64,000 nucleotides of DNA, taken from positions 1 to 64,000 of the forward strand of contig NZ_QQXL01000005.1 in the NCBI RefSeq assembly GCF_003640665.1. The letters are read 5' to 3'. The translations under genes were made by a program, and so were the position numbers. The notes beneath the pieces are model-generated. The model searched no databases. It saw nothing but the letters and a program-made list of their open reading frames with translations, and was not told where the DNA came from. Source of the DNA: Galactobacter caseinivorans (lineage in GTDB: Bacteria > Actinomycetota > Actinomycetes > Actinomycetales > Micrococcaceae). Below are positions 33,087-42,492 of this stretch, in pieces (the stretch's first letter is position 1; each line of letters starts with the position of its first letter).

Positions 33087-34607
33087 GTGTTCCCGACCGA
33101 CACCACCGTTGCAGTCCCCGTGACCCAGGAGGTCCTGGACGGGATCGGCAAGGTCCTGGCCGTTCACCTCTCATACTCCTCGCGCGCCAACCAGCGCGGG
33201 CGCACGCCGGCGTTCCCCTCCTATTTCATGAAGGCCACCAGCTCGCTGGCACTCACGGGTTCCACGGTGGAGCGGCCGGCGGACACGGAGCTGTTGCAGT
33301 TCGAGGGCGAGATTGCGCTGGTCATCGGCACCGCGGCCCGCCGGGTCACCCCGGAGCAGGGCTGGTCCCACGTCGGGTGGGTCACCGCCTCCAACGACCT
33401 GGGCATCCAGGACATCAAGTACGCGGACAAGGGCTCCAACATCCGCTCCAAGTCCGGGGACGGCTACACCCCGCTTGGCCCGGTGCTGCTGCCGGCGGCC
33501 CAGCTGGACCCGGCCGCGCTGCGCGTGATCACCAAGCTCAACGGCGCCACCGTCCAGGACGCCACCACGGATGAACTGCTCTTCTCCTTTGGCCAGATCG
33601 TGGCGGACCTGTCCCAGCAGATGACGCTGCACCCGGGGGACGTGATCCTGACCGGCACCCCCGCCGGCTCCTCCATCTTCCAGCCCGGCGACGCGGTCTC
33701 CGTGGAGGTCTGCGGCGCAGGCACCCACCCGGCCCAACCGCTCACCACCGGTGAGCTCCTCACCACGGCCACGCAGGCCACCCAGGGTTTTCAGGCCTTT
33801 GGCAACCCCACCAAGGTGACGGACGCGGACCGGATCGACGCCTGGGGCGACGCCGAGGCGGCGGGCCTAGCACCCGCCGTCGAGCAGGAGATCTTGACCC
33901 CTCTGGTGCGCGCACAGCTGCAGGCGGCGGCCGTCGCGACCCTGTCCACCGCCGTGAAGAAGGCCGGCGTGGAGAACTGCACGGTGGCGGGGTTGGTGGC
34001 CACCAAGGGGCGACGCCGCGTGATGGGGCGGGCGCGCACGCTGCGGTATGTGCCGCTGCGCGAGGACCTTTTTCAGCAGGTGGGCGGCGGCTACAACGCC
34101 CAGAAGCGCGTGATCGATGACCTGAATGAGGGCGATGTGCTGGTGATGGAGGCCCGCGGCGAGGTGGGCGCGGCCACCATGGGAGACATCCTGGTGACGC
34201 GCGCCGGCGTGAGGGGCGCCGCCGGCATCATCTCCGACGGCGCGGTGCGGGACTTGGCCGCTGTGGAGGACATTGACGTGCCCGTGTTCCATTCCGGCGC
34301 GCACCCCTCGGTGCTTGGCCGCAAACACACCCCGTGGGACATCGACGTGACGGTGGCCTGCGGCGGCGCCACCATCCAGCCGGGGGACATCATCGTGGCG
34401 GACTCGGACGGCATTGTGGTGATCCCGCCACACCTGGTGGCGCAGGTCGCCGCGGATGCCGCCGCCCAGGAGGCGCAGGACGCCTGGGTGCTGGAGCAGG
34501 TGGAGGCCGGTCACGGGATAGACGGGCTCTTCCCGCCCACGGGTGAGTGGAAGGCCAAGTATGAGGCGCACAAGGCGTCGCAGGCCGAGCAGGCGGGGCA
34601 GAACTGA
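33087..34607 (+). CDS. FAH-RraA fusion, predicted decarboxylase/isomerase of homoprotocatechuate pathway
   Basis: This 506-residue protein has two unrelated catalytic domains. Residues 1 to about 215 are a fumarylacetoacetate-hydrolase fold with the metal-binding FEGEIALVIG (Glu73, Glu75) and the LTGTPAGS strand, as in HpaG halves. Residues about 280-470 are an RraA-like domain with its SDGAVRD signature (Asp384, Arg388, Asp389), as in 4-hydroxy-4-methyl-2-oxoglutarate aldolase/oxaloacetate decarboxylase. In enterobacteria HpaG is two FAH halves that do decarboxylation and isomerisation. Here the RraA half probably does one of these steps, by inference. GTG 33087 follows AAAGGAG at seven bases, and the stop overlaps the hpaH start (TGATG). 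Confidence 0.88.
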   Translation: MFPTDTTVAVPVTQEVLDGIGKVLAVHLSYSSRANQRGRTPAFPSYFMKATSSLALTGSTVERPADTELLQFEGEIALVIGTAARRVTPEQGWSHVGWVTASNDLGIQDIKYADKGSNIRSKSGDGYTPLGPVLLPAAQLDPAALRVITKLNGATVQDATTDELLFSFGQIVADLSQQMTLHPGDVILTGTPAGSSIFQPGDAVSVEVCGAGTHPAQPLTTGELLTTATQATQGFQAFGNPTKVTDADRIDAWGDAEAAGLAPAVEQEILTPLVRAQLQAAAVATLSTAVKKAGVENCTVAGLVATKGRRRVMGRARTLRYVPLREDLFQQVGGGYNAQKRVIDDLNEGDVLVMEARGEVGAATMGDILVTRAGVRGAAGIISDGAVRDLAAVEDIDVPVFHSGAHPSVLGRKHTPWDIDVTVACGGATIQPGDIIVADSDGIVVIPPHLVAQVAADAAAQEAQDAWVLEQVEAGHGIDGLFPPTGEWKAKYEAHKASQAEQAGQN

Positions 34608-35392
34608 TGCTGGATTCCACCACGCGCACCGCCATTGCCGATGAGCTGGTGCAGGCCGCCGCGACCCGCACGCCCGTCCCGCTGCTGACCCAGCGCTACC
34701 CCGACATGGAGGTGGCGGATTCCTACGCGGTGCAAAACATCTGGCGGCAGCGCGGCGAGGAGGCCGGCCGCGTGGTGGCCGGGCACAAGATTGGGCTGAC
34801 CTCCAAGGCCATGCAGTACGCCACGGGCATCAGCGAGCCGGACTACGGCGTGATCTTCAAGGACATGATCCGCGAGTCCGGTTGCACGCTGCAGTGGGCT
34901 CACTACACCAAGCCCCGCGTGGAGATGGAGCTCGCATTCCTGCTCAAGGATGACGTGGAGGGCCCGGACGCCACCATCTTTGACGTGCTGCGCGCCACCG
35001 AATACGTGGTCCCCGCGCTAGAGATCCTGGACGCCCGCGTGGAGATGGCCGGGCGCACCATCGTGGACACCATTGCGGACAACGCCGCGATGGGGCTCAT
35101 GGTCATTGGCGGCACGCCCACCACACCGGACGCCATTGACCTGCGCTGGGTGGCCGGGATCCTGTCCAAGAATCAGGAGATCGAGGAGACCGGAGTGGCC
35201 GCCGGCGTCCTTGGTCACCCCGCCAACGGCGTGCACTGGCTCGCCAACCGCCTCTCCCAGCACGGCGAGAAGCTGCGCGCCGGGGAGATCATCCTGGCCG
35301 GCTCCTTCACCCGCCCCATGTGGGTGGAGGCCGGCTCCACCGTCCACGCGGACTACGGACAGATGGGAACCGTGACATGCCAGTTCAGCTGA
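34607..35392 (+). CDS. hpaH: 2-oxo-hept-3-ene-1,7-dioate hydratase
   Basis: This 261-residue hydratase of the MhpD/HpaH family adds water to 2-oxohept-3-enedioate, giving 4-hydroxy-2-oxoheptanedioate for HpaI. Family features are GHKIGLTSKAMQ near residue 60, the metal-binding VEMELAFLLKDD, and LDARVEMAGRTIVDTIADNA. The ATG overlaps the stop of the FAH-RraA gene, and its own end overlaps the start of hpaI by 16 bases, so the three genes are translationally coupled. The length is normal. Confidence 0.94.
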   Translation: MLDSTTRTAIADELVQAAATRTPVPLLTQRYPDMEVADSYAVQNIWRQRGEEAGRVVAGHKIGLTSKAMQYATGISEPDYGVIFKDMIRESGCTLQWAHYTKPRVEMELAFLLKDDVEGPDATIFDVLRATEYVVPALEILDARVEMAGRTIVDTIADNAAMGLMVIGGTPTTPDAIDLRWVAGILSKNQEIEETGVAAGVLGHPANGVHWLANRLSQHGEKLRAGEIILAGSFTRPMWVEAGSTVHADYGQMGTVTCQFS

Positions 35393-36195
35393 GCCCCCAG
35401 CCCTCCTTCAAGGACCTTTTTGGTGCCGGTTCCCCGGGCGCGCAGCGTCCCCTGGTGGGCATGTTTGTGTGCGACGGCGGTGCCACGAGTGCCGAGATTA
35501 GCGCCGGCGCAGGCTTTGACTTCCTGTTGATTGACGCGGAACACGGCAGTTTTTGGGTGGAGTCCATCCAGGCGCAGCTGCGCGCCATGGCCGCTTACCC
35601 CAGCGTGCCCGTGGTGCGCGTGCCGGACAACGACGAGGTCAAGATCAAGCAGGTGCTTGATACGGGCGCGCAGAGCATCATGGTCCCCATGATCAACGAC
35701 GCCGCGCAGGCGCAGCAGGCCGTGCAGGCGGTGCGTTACCCACAGCCAGGGGACCCGTCCGCCGGCGTGCGCGGGGTGGGCGCCGCACTGGCACGCTCCG
35801 CCCGGTGGGGGCGCATCCCGGATTACCTCACGCGGGCGCACGAGCTGGTCTCGCTGATTGTTCAGATCGAGTCCGCCACGGCCCTGCGTCACGCCGGGGA
35901 GATTGCCGCCGTGGAGGGAGTGGACGCCGTGTTCCTTGGCCCCTCTGACCTGGCCGCATCCATGGGTTTGCTTGGCCAGCAGTCCCACCCCTCCGTGGTG
36001 GGCGCCGTCAAGCAGGTCATCAAGGACGTGAAGGCCGCTGGCACCGTGGTGGGAGTCAACGCCTTTGACCCCGCCCAGGCGCGTGACTACCTGGCGGCCG
36101 GCGCCGACTTTGTGAACGTGGGCGCGGACGTGGCCCTGTTGGCCCGTGCCACCGAGCGCCTGGCCGCGGAGTACCTGCCCGCCGAGTCCCCCTAA
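35377..36195 (+). CDS. hpaI: 4-hydroxy-2-oxo-heptane-1,7-dioate aldolase
   Basis: This 272-residue class II aldolase splits 4-hydroxy-2-oxoheptanedioate into pyruvate and succinate semialdehyde, the last step of the pathway. The active-site His lies in LIDAEHGSFW (residues about 46-55); the metal ligands are the Glu of VQIESATAL and the Asp of LGPSDLAASMG. The ATG at 35377 is inside the end of hpaH. The gene ends in a 4-base tail-to-tail overlap with the unknown gene on the opposite strand. No succinate-semialdehyde dehydrogenase or 4-hydroxyphenylacetate hydroxylase (hpaBC) is in the window, so they must be elsewhere or the organism starts from homoprotocatechuate. Confidence 0.94.
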   Translation: MPVQLSPQPSFKDLFGAGSPGAQRPLVGMFVCDGGATSAEISAGAGFDFLLIDAEHGSFWVESIQAQLRAMAAYPSVPVVRVPDNDEVKIKQVLDTGAQSIMVPMINDAAQAQQAVQAVRYPQPGDPSAGVRGVGAALARSARWGRIPDYLTRAHELVSLIVQIESATALRHAGEIAAVEGVDAVFLGPSDLAASMGLLGQQSHPSVVGAVKQVIKDVKAAGTVVGVNAFDPAQARDYLAAGADFVNVGADVALLARATERLAAEYLPAESP

Positions 36196-37412
36196 CGCAG
36201 CAGGTCCCGCAGGCAGCTGCGCAGCAGCCCCAGCTCCTCAAAATCGGTGAAGAAGTCCAGCGAGGTGTTCCAGCTGGGGCGGGCCGCGTACGCCAGGTAG
36301 GTGTAGGGGTCGCCGTCTGTATCCGTGCCCAAGCCGACCATGAAGGCGCGAACTGCCGATTCGGCGTCGGCCAGGGCAAAGCACTCCAACGCCGCGATGC
36401 GCGGATCAAGCGGGCCATCGCGGCGCGTGGGGTCGTAGGCGGCGGGGCCGGTCCCGCCGATCCCCAGCGGATCCTCGGCGCCGTCAGGGAAATCGTCCGC
36501 GTCCAACTCAAGGTCCTCTGCGGCAGAACCCATAAAACGCATGGTGACGGGGAAGCCCGGCCGGTCATCCGGGTCATCCCAGGACGCCACGGAATACTCC
36601 TCCAGGTGGCGCAGGCGCCAGGCAAGAACGCCCGCCAGGCGGTCATGCTCCAGCGGCTCCGTATGGCGCTCCATCCAGTCGGATTCGCCATCTGGGGTCT
36701 CCACCAGCAGGGCCGTCCAGCAGCTGCTCAACTCCACGCCGGGTGCCATGCGGGGAAAGGCCCATCCGGGGAAGAGCTGGCCCAGGGACCCGCGCTCGGG
36801 CGGGTCCGCGGGGACGATGATGGAGGGCTCCGGGTCTGACCAGGAGAGCGTCTCCGTGAAGCGCAGCTGGGCCACCCGCAGCAGGCCCTCCACCTCGTAG
36901 GCGTTCAGACCGCGGTCAAAGAGCACGGCGCTTGAATCGTGGCCCTCCTCGCGCTCCAGCAGGACCATAAACACGTACCGGCCGGTGAGGCGCAGGCCCG
37001 GATCAAGGTCAACAAAGCGCATGGCGTCAAAGCGGGCGTCAAGCTCCACCTCGGCCGCCTCTGCCGCCTCACCCGGCTCTGCCTCCGGTTCGCCCTCAAC
37101 CCGGCCGCCCGGCTCACCCGGCAGGACCGTGATCGCCGAGGCAACGTCGTCGGGCACGCTGGTCTCGTCGTCTTCCAGCCAGGTGTCGTGGCGGACCAGG
37201 TCACCCAGGTAGCCGCTGAGCTGGGCAAAGAGGGACTCGACGTCGGCGCTGTCCGTCATGCGCTCGGCCCACGTCAGGTCGCCGTCGGCATCGATCGCCT
37301 CGAACAGCCCCCAGGCATGGCGCGGCAGGGACTCTGCCTCGAAGGGCGGGAACGTTTCGCCGCGCAGAAAGGCGGTGAGGGGTACGCGCAGCAGCTCGGA
37401 GTCGGTGGCCAT
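36192..37412 (-). CDS. Protein of unknown function, paralogue A
   Basis: This 406-residue acidic cytosolic protein is without signal peptide or membrane helix. I do not recognise the family. It is clearly related along its whole length to the frameshifted gene at 38880-39979: shared blocks are QLSGYLGD, LTGRYVFMV, RFTESLSW or RFTETLSW, and the C-terminal YEELGLLRSALRSLLD against FEELGLLRSCLRDLLR. Paralogue A has an extra acidic stretch around residues 100-120. The ATG at 37412 is chosen because the similarity to paralogue B starts about there. The two paralogues flank the glutaminase gene on the same strand, which suggests a duplication around it. Confidence 0.7.
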   Translation of the reverse strand: MATDSELLRVPLTAFLRGETFPPFEAESLPRHAWGLFEAIDADGDLTWAERMTDSADVESLFAQLSGYLGDLVRHDTWLEDDETSVPDDVASAITVLPGEPGGRVEGEPEAEPGEAAEAAEVELDARFDAMRFVDLDPGLRLTGRYVFMVLLEREEGHDSSAVLFDRGLNAYEVEGLLRVAQLRFTETLSWSDPEPSIIVPADPPERGSLGQLFPGWAFPRMAPGVELSSCWTALLVETPDGESDWMERHTEPLEHDRLAGVLAWRLRHLEEYSVASWDDPDDRPGFPVTMRFMGSAAEDLELDADDFPDGAEDPLGIGGTGPAAYDPTRRDGPLDPRIAALECFALADAESAVRAFMVGLGTDTDGDPYTYLAYAARPSWNTSLDFFTDFEELGLLRSCLRDLLR

Positions 37413-37516
37413 GCTCCATGGTCTCGCGAGTGGGGCGGCGGGGGCCAATCCTCACCCATCGTGGCGTCCCGTGTGCGGTGGAGGCGGCGCCAGCGGATCT
37501 CGCCGGTGCTCCCGGG

Positions 37517-38809
37517 TCAGCCCCGAACGGCACTCGCTACGTTGGCAAATGCCCCCGGAACGTAGCCGCCACGCGCCTGCTCGCCTCGCACCAATTCGCC
37601 GTTTCCGGTCTCCGCGCTACCGAGGACGCCCCACGGATCCACGAGCCGAATCTCGTGACCGTCCAAGTGCAGGCGCCTGATCCCCTCCAGCATCACGCGG
37701 CGTGCAATGTCGTTGGCCCGGCGCACCTGGCTCAAGTCGATGACGACAGGAGCGTCCCCCACGGGCTCGTCCTCAAAGCCCCGCATGATGCGCTCGGCCT
37801 CGATGAAGTGGAGATCGCCCGTGATCTCGTGCACTGAGCAGCCGTCGATCTCCACCCGGCGGGAGACCGTACTGACTGAGGCTGAGGCGTTCATGAGGTG
37901 CAAACCCAGGTCGTGGTTCATGCGCTCAAACATGCGAACGCCCCGCGTGCTGTTGCCATGCGCGTCCAGCCGGGGAGAGAACACTGCGATGCCAACCTGG
38001 CCGGGCATGATGCCCATCAGGCCGCCGGCCACGCCGCTCTTGGCGGGGATGCCGACGGAGGTCAGCCAGTCACCGGCAGAGTTGTACATGCCGCACGTGG
38101 CCATGACGCTGAGCACCTGCCGGTTAACCTCCGGCTCCAGCACCCGTTCACCCTCCGCTGTGACCCCGCCTGCGGCCAACACTGAAGCCATCCGGGCCAG
38201 GTCCCGCACCGTGACGGACACCGAACACTGCCGGGTGTAGCCGCGGACCACATCGGTGGGGGTGCCTTCCAGCTTGCCCACGGTGCGCAGCATGTAGGCC
38301 AACGCCATATTGCGATCGGCCTCGGAGAGCTCCGACTCGAAGACATCCTCCGCGATGGAGAGCGACCTTCCAGCCAAGCGGCTGTAGAGGTCAACGATGC
38401 GATCCACCCGTGCGTCTGCATCCTCGCCACTGACGAGTGCGTGGGCGGCGATGGCGCCGGCGTTGATCATAGGGTTACGCGGGCGGCCCGTGTCCGGGTC
38501 AAGCGAGATCTCGTTGAAGGCGTCTCCGGACGGTTCCACGTCGATGTGTTGCAGGACGGATTCCAGCCCCTGGTCGGCGATGGCGAGTGCGTACGTCAGC
38601 GGTTTGGAGATGGACTGAATAGTGAATTCCACGTCGGCATCGCCCGCAACGTACACCTTGCCATCCAACGTCGCGATGGCGACGGCGAGCCTGTCCGGGT
38701 TGGCCTGCGCAAGCTCTGGAATATATGAGGCAACGTGGCCCCCATCCTCGCCGATGGACTCAAGCAGTAGGTGAATGTAGTCGATCATGGGAGTCTGCAT
38801 GCGACCCAT
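37517..38809 (-). CDS. glsA: Glutaminase with C-terminal STAS domain
   Basis: This 430-residue enzyme hydrolyses glutamine to glutamate and ammonia. Residues 1-310 are a complete serine-dependent glutaminase of the beta-lactamase-like fold: the catalytic pair is Ser66 and Lys69 (FTIQSISKP), with MINAGAIAA and a GIPAKSGVAGG loop further on. Residues about 320-425 form a STAS domain (VVIDLSQVRRANDIARRVML). The same architecture is known from the salt-tolerant glutaminase of Micrococcus luteus. The ATG at 38809 or the one three codons later may be used; neither has a clear ribosome-binding site. It lies between two copies of an unknown gene. Confidence 0.92.
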   Translation of the reverse strand: MGRMQTPMIDYIHLLLESIGEDGGHVASYIPELAQANPDRLAVAIATLDGKVYVAGDADVEFTIQSISKPLTYALAIADQGLESVLQHIDVEPSGDAFNEISLDPDTGRPRNPMINAGAIAAHALVSGEDADARVDRIVDLYSRLAGRSLSIAEDVFESELSEADRNMALAYMLRTVGKLEGTPTDVVRGYTRQCSVSVTVRDLARMASVLAAGGVTAEGERVLEPEVNRQVLSVMATCGMYNSAGDWLTSVGIPAKSGVAGGLMGIMPGQVGIAVFSPRLDAHGNSTRGVRMFERMNHDLGLHLMNASASVSTVSRRVEIDGCSVHEITGDLHFIEAERIMRGFEDEPVGDAPVVIDLSQVRRANDIARRVMLEGIRRLHLDGHEIRLVDPWGVLGSAETGNGELVRGEQARGGYVPGAFANVASAVRG

Positions 38810-38879
38810 GTTTGCACACGGGCCTTTGCTGGCTCTCCGTCCCGAGCGCTTCCGCCGTTCGGATCTCTTCCGGGCGGGC

Positions 38880-39979
38880 TTAGTCCAGCAGGGAACGCAA
38901 GGCGCTGCGCAGCAGGCCCAATTCCTCGTAGTCGTTCACGTACGGTGCAGGCACGCCGCTCTCCGGCGCCGCGGAGTATGCGCGGTAGAGGCGCGAATGC
39001 CCCTCGCGATCCAGGCCCGGCGCGTAGATCATGCCCCGGCGGATGCGCCATCCCGCCGGGACGGCGCGGCAGCCCAGCTGGGCCAGGGCCACGGGGAGGG
39101 GGCCGTCGTGGCTCACGGGGCTGACCTCGGTGTCGGCGTCCTCGCCGTCGTCTTCATCGTCCGGGAGGCTGGCCCCGCGTGGGCGCTCATCCGGGGTGTC
39201 CCATTCGCTCATCAGCAGGGACTGCAGACGGTCAATGGAGAGCAGGAGCGCGCTGGCCAGGCGGGCCGAGTCAAAGTCCCCGGCCAGGCGCTCCACCCAG
39301 GTGGTCAGCCCGTCCTCGTCCTCCAACTCCAGTGCCGCCCAGGCAAAGCCAAAGGAGACGTCAGCGGGGAGGCGGGGCACGCCCCAGCCGGCCAGCATCT
39401 GGCCCAGGGTGGAGTTGTCCACCGGGAAATCATCATCCACCTGCTCCGCGGGGAGGGCGCCCACGTCACCCCAGGAGAGGGACTCGGTGAAGCGCATCTG
39501 CGCCAGGCGCAGGATCCCCTCCAGCTCCGGGCCAGCCAGGCCGGGGGAGCGCAGGTCCACCTCGGATTCGTGGTCGCCGTCCGCGCGCTCACCAATGACC
39601 ATAAAGACGTATCGGCCGGTGAGCCGGTCATCCGGACGCAAGCCATGGAAGGTGAGCGCGGCAAAGCGCTCGTCCAGGCCGGTTTCCTCCGCCTCGTGGT
39701 TCTCCATGACATCCAACGGCTCGGGGAACGCGGGCGTCCATCGATCGGTGCGCTCAATGTCTCCCAGGTAGCCGCTGAGCTGCGCCAGCAGTGCCTCGAC
39801 GTCGTAGCCGGGGGTGGTGCGCTCTAGCCAGTTGAGCGCGCCGTCCTCCTCGATGACCTCAAACATGCCCCACGCCGTGTGGGGTGAAGGTCCGGGTCAA
39901 CGCCCGGGATGGGTTCGCCGCCAAACCAGGTGGGTAGGGGCAGGGCCGGCAGCTCCTGCGCGTCATCCATGGAGGTCAT
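38880..39979 (-). pseudogene. Protein of unknown function, paralogue B, frameshifted
   Basis: This is a relative of the gene at 36192-37412. The N-terminal 30 codons from ATG 39979 (ELPALPLPTWFGGEPIPGVD, matching ELLRVPLTAFLRGETF of paralogue A) are in one frame. The remaining 328 codons, from AWGMFEVIEEDGALNW onwards, are in another. The switch is at the run of four G at 39881-39884; one more base there would join the frames and restore the match to paralogue A (HAWGLFEAIDADGDLTW). It may be a true inactivation, a programmed or tolerated slip, or a sequencing error in a homopolymer. The rest of the frame is intact and does not look decayed, which favours a recent event or an error. Confidence 0.7.
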
Positions 39980-40029
39980 TGCCCCATGTTGCCCCACCCA
40001 CGCCCTGACGGCGAATGCGAGCGGTGGTG

Positions 40030-42420
40030 TCACTTGCCCCAGCGCCGCAGCCGCAGCGCGTTGGTCACCACAATCACGGACGACGCCGCCATGGCCGCCC
40101 CCGCGATCATGGGGTTGAGCAGGCCAAGCGCCGCGACCGGGATGCCAAGGACGTTGTAGGAGAACGCCCAGAACAGGTTCTGGCGGATGATCTTCAGCGT
40201 GGCGCGGGACAGGCCAAGGGCCTGGGCCACCTGCGTCACGGAGGAGCCCATCAGCTCAATATCCGCGCTCTGGCGGGCCACGTCCGTGCCGGATCCCATG
40301 GCCAGCCCCAGGTCAGCGGCAGCCAGCGCTGGGGCGTCGTTCACGCCGTCGCCCACCATCGCCACCCGGTGCCCGGCCGCCTGCAGCGCGCGGATCTGCG
40401 CCACCTTGCCGTCCGGTAACACCCCGGCGATCACGTTCTCCGGGGAGATGCCCACCTCCGCCGCCACGGTGGCCGCGACCGAGGCGTTGTCCCCGGTCAG
40501 CAGCCACGGCGTGACGCCAAGGGCGCGCAGCTGGCTGATGCCCTCCGCGGAGCTGGCCTTCACCGTGTCCGTCACGGACAGCACGGCGGCCAGCGCCCCA
40601 TCCACGCCCAGGTACACGGCGGTGGCGCCGCCCGCCTCGGCCGCAGCCAGCAGGCCCTGGCCCGCCTCCGGGATGTGCACCCCGGATGCGCGCAGCCAGT
40701 CGGCCTTGCCGAGCACCACGCGGCGCCCCTCCACGGTCGCGGCCACGCCGCCGCCTGCCGCGGAGACAAAGTCGGTGGCGGCGGGCAAGACGCTCAGCGA
40801 TGTGCCCGACGCCGCGCGGTCGCCTGAGGCACTCGGCCCGCCTTCCGCGCCTTCTGCGGCCCCGGCGGCCCCTGCGGCCCCGGCAGCGTCGGCGGCGTCG
40901 GCGATGGCCCGGGCAATCGGGTGCTCGGAGCCGGCCTCCGCCGAGCCGGCCAGTCGCAGAGCGTCCTCACGTGAGAGGCCGGCGGGCAACGCCGCGCCGT
41001 CCGGTGTGGCGACGGAAACCGCCGCCAGCGCCATGCGCCCCTCGGTCAGCGTGCCGGTCTTATCCAGCACCACCACGTCCACGCCGCGCGCCTCTTCCAG
41101 CGCCTGCGGCCCGGAGAGCAGGATGCCCAGCTGCGAGCCGCGGCCGGTCCCGGCGACGAGCGCAACGGGCGTGGCCAGGCCAAGGGCACACGGGCAGGCG
41201 ATCACCAGCACGGTCACCGCGGCAACAAAGCCCCCGCGGATGTCTCCCACGGCCAACCACCAGACCAGGAACGTGGCCACGGCCAGGACCAGCACAATGG
41301 GAACAAAGACCGCGGAGATCCGGTCCGCCAGGCGCGTGATGGGCGCCTTGTGCGTCTGCGCCTCAGAGATCATGCGTCCCATGGAGGCCAGGGTGGAGTC
41401 CTCGCCAACGCGGGAGACCCGCACCAGCAGGCGCCCGGAGGTATTGATGGTGGCGCCGGTGACGACGGAGCCCGTGCTGACCTCCACGGGCAGGGATTCT
41501 CCCGTGATCACGGAGGCGTCCACGGCGGAGGAACCGGATTCCACCACGCCGTCCGCCGCAATCTTCTCGCCGGGGCGCACCTCAATCAGATCCCCGGCGA
41601 CAAGCGAGGCGGCGGGCACCTGAGTGGCCGAACCGTCGCTGGCGATCAGGGTTGCCGTCTTGGCTCCCAACTCCAGCAGCGAGCGCAGCGCGTCAGCGGC
41701 GGTGCGGCGGGCGCGGTGTTCCAACCAGCGGCCAAGCAGCAGGAACGTGGTGACCACTGCGGCCACCTCAAAGTAGAGCTGGTGATCCGTCATGGGCATG
41801 GGATGGCCCCACATGGCGTGCGCCGTGAGTGCCGGGTCCACGATCATCTGGACCAGCGAGAACGCGTACGCCGCGATCACGCCGATGGACACCAGCGTGT
41901 CCATGGTGGACGCGCCGTGGCGGGCGTTGACCGCCGCCGCGCGGTGGAACGGCCAGGCCGCCCACGTCACCACCGGGAGGGAAAGCGCGGCGGCCCACCA
42001 GCCCCAGTGCGGGAACTGCGCGCCGGGCACCATAGAGATGAGCAGCACCGGAACGGTCAGGATCGCGGCGACCAGGAAGCGCGCAAAGAGGTGATCGCCC
42101 CGCTCCGGGGCGCTGGTATCGCCGCTGTCCTGCGCGGAGTCGCGGCGCTTGGGCACGGCGACGTACCCGGCGGCCTGGACCACGTCCATGAGCTGCTGGT
42201 CGCTGATGCCCTCCGGTGCGCTGACCTTGGCGGACTCCAGGGCCAGGTTCACGCTGGCCTCCACGCCCTCCACCTTGGAGAGTTTGCGCTCAATCCGCCC
42301 CACGCAGGACGCGCAGGTCATGCCCTGGATGTCGAACTCCACCACGCGGCTACCGCGCGCCACTGGGCTATCCAGGGCGCCAAGCGCCGGGCCGGCGGGC
42401 GTATCTGAGCGTGTGCTCAC
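40030..42420 (-). CDS. copA: Copper-translocating P-type ATPase
   Basis: This P1B-type ATPase exports Cu(I). It has one N-terminal heavy-metal domain with GMTCASC (Cys36, Cys39), the transmembrane metal site CPC in VIACPCALGLATP, the phosphorylation site DKTGTLTEG, the HP locus (SEHPIARAI) and the hinge GDGVNDAPAL. I prefer GTG 42420 (796 residues) to the ATG at 42429, because the AAGGAG directly touches that ATG but is nine bases from the GTG. A Gly/Ala-rich repeat stretch (AAGAAGAAGAAEGAEGG) is inserted in the nucleotide-binding domain. It follows copZ in the same transcription direction. Confidence 0.94.
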   Translation of the reverse strand: MSTRSDTPAGPALGALDSPVARGSRVVEFDIQGMTCASCVGRIERKLSKVEGVEASVNLALESAKVSAPEGISDQQLMDVVQAAGYVAVPKRRDSAQDSGDTSAPERGDHLFARFLVAAILTVPVLLISMVPGAQFPHWGWWAAALSLPVVTWAAWPFHRAAAVNARHGASTMDTLVSIGVIAAYAFSLVQMIVDPALTAHAMWGHPMPMTDHQLYFEVAAVVTTFLLLGRWLEHRARRTAADALRSLLELGAKTATLIASDGSATQVPAASLVAGDLIEVRPGEKIAADGVVESGSSAVDASVITGESLPVEVSTGSVVTGATINTSGRLLVRVSRVGEDSTLASMGRMISEAQTHKAPITRLADRISAVFVPIVLVLAVATFLVWWLAVGDIRGGFVAAVTVLVIACPCALGLATPVALVAGTGRGSQLGILLSGPQALEEARGVDVVVLDKTGTLTEGRMALAAVSVATPDGAALPAGLSREDALRLAGSAEAGSEHPIARAIADAADAAGAAGAAGAAEGAEGGPSASGDRAASGTSLSVLPAATDFVSAAGGGVAATVEGRRVVLGKADWLRASGVHIPEAGQGLLAAAEAGGATAVYLGVDGALAAVLSVTDTVKASSAEGISQLRALGVTPWLLTGDNASVAATVAAEVGISPENVIAGVLPDGKVAQIRALQAAGHRVAMVGDGVNDAPALAAADLGLAMGSGTDVARQSADIELMGSSVTQVAQALGLSRATLKIIRQNLFWAFSYNVLGIPVAALGLLNPMIAGAAMAASSVIVVTNALRLRRWGK

Positions 42421-42492
42421 GGTGCTCATCTCCTTGACGGGTGCGGCCGGTGGTGCGGCCGAGGGGGTGCTTCCGGGGGGCGCTGTGGGGGT

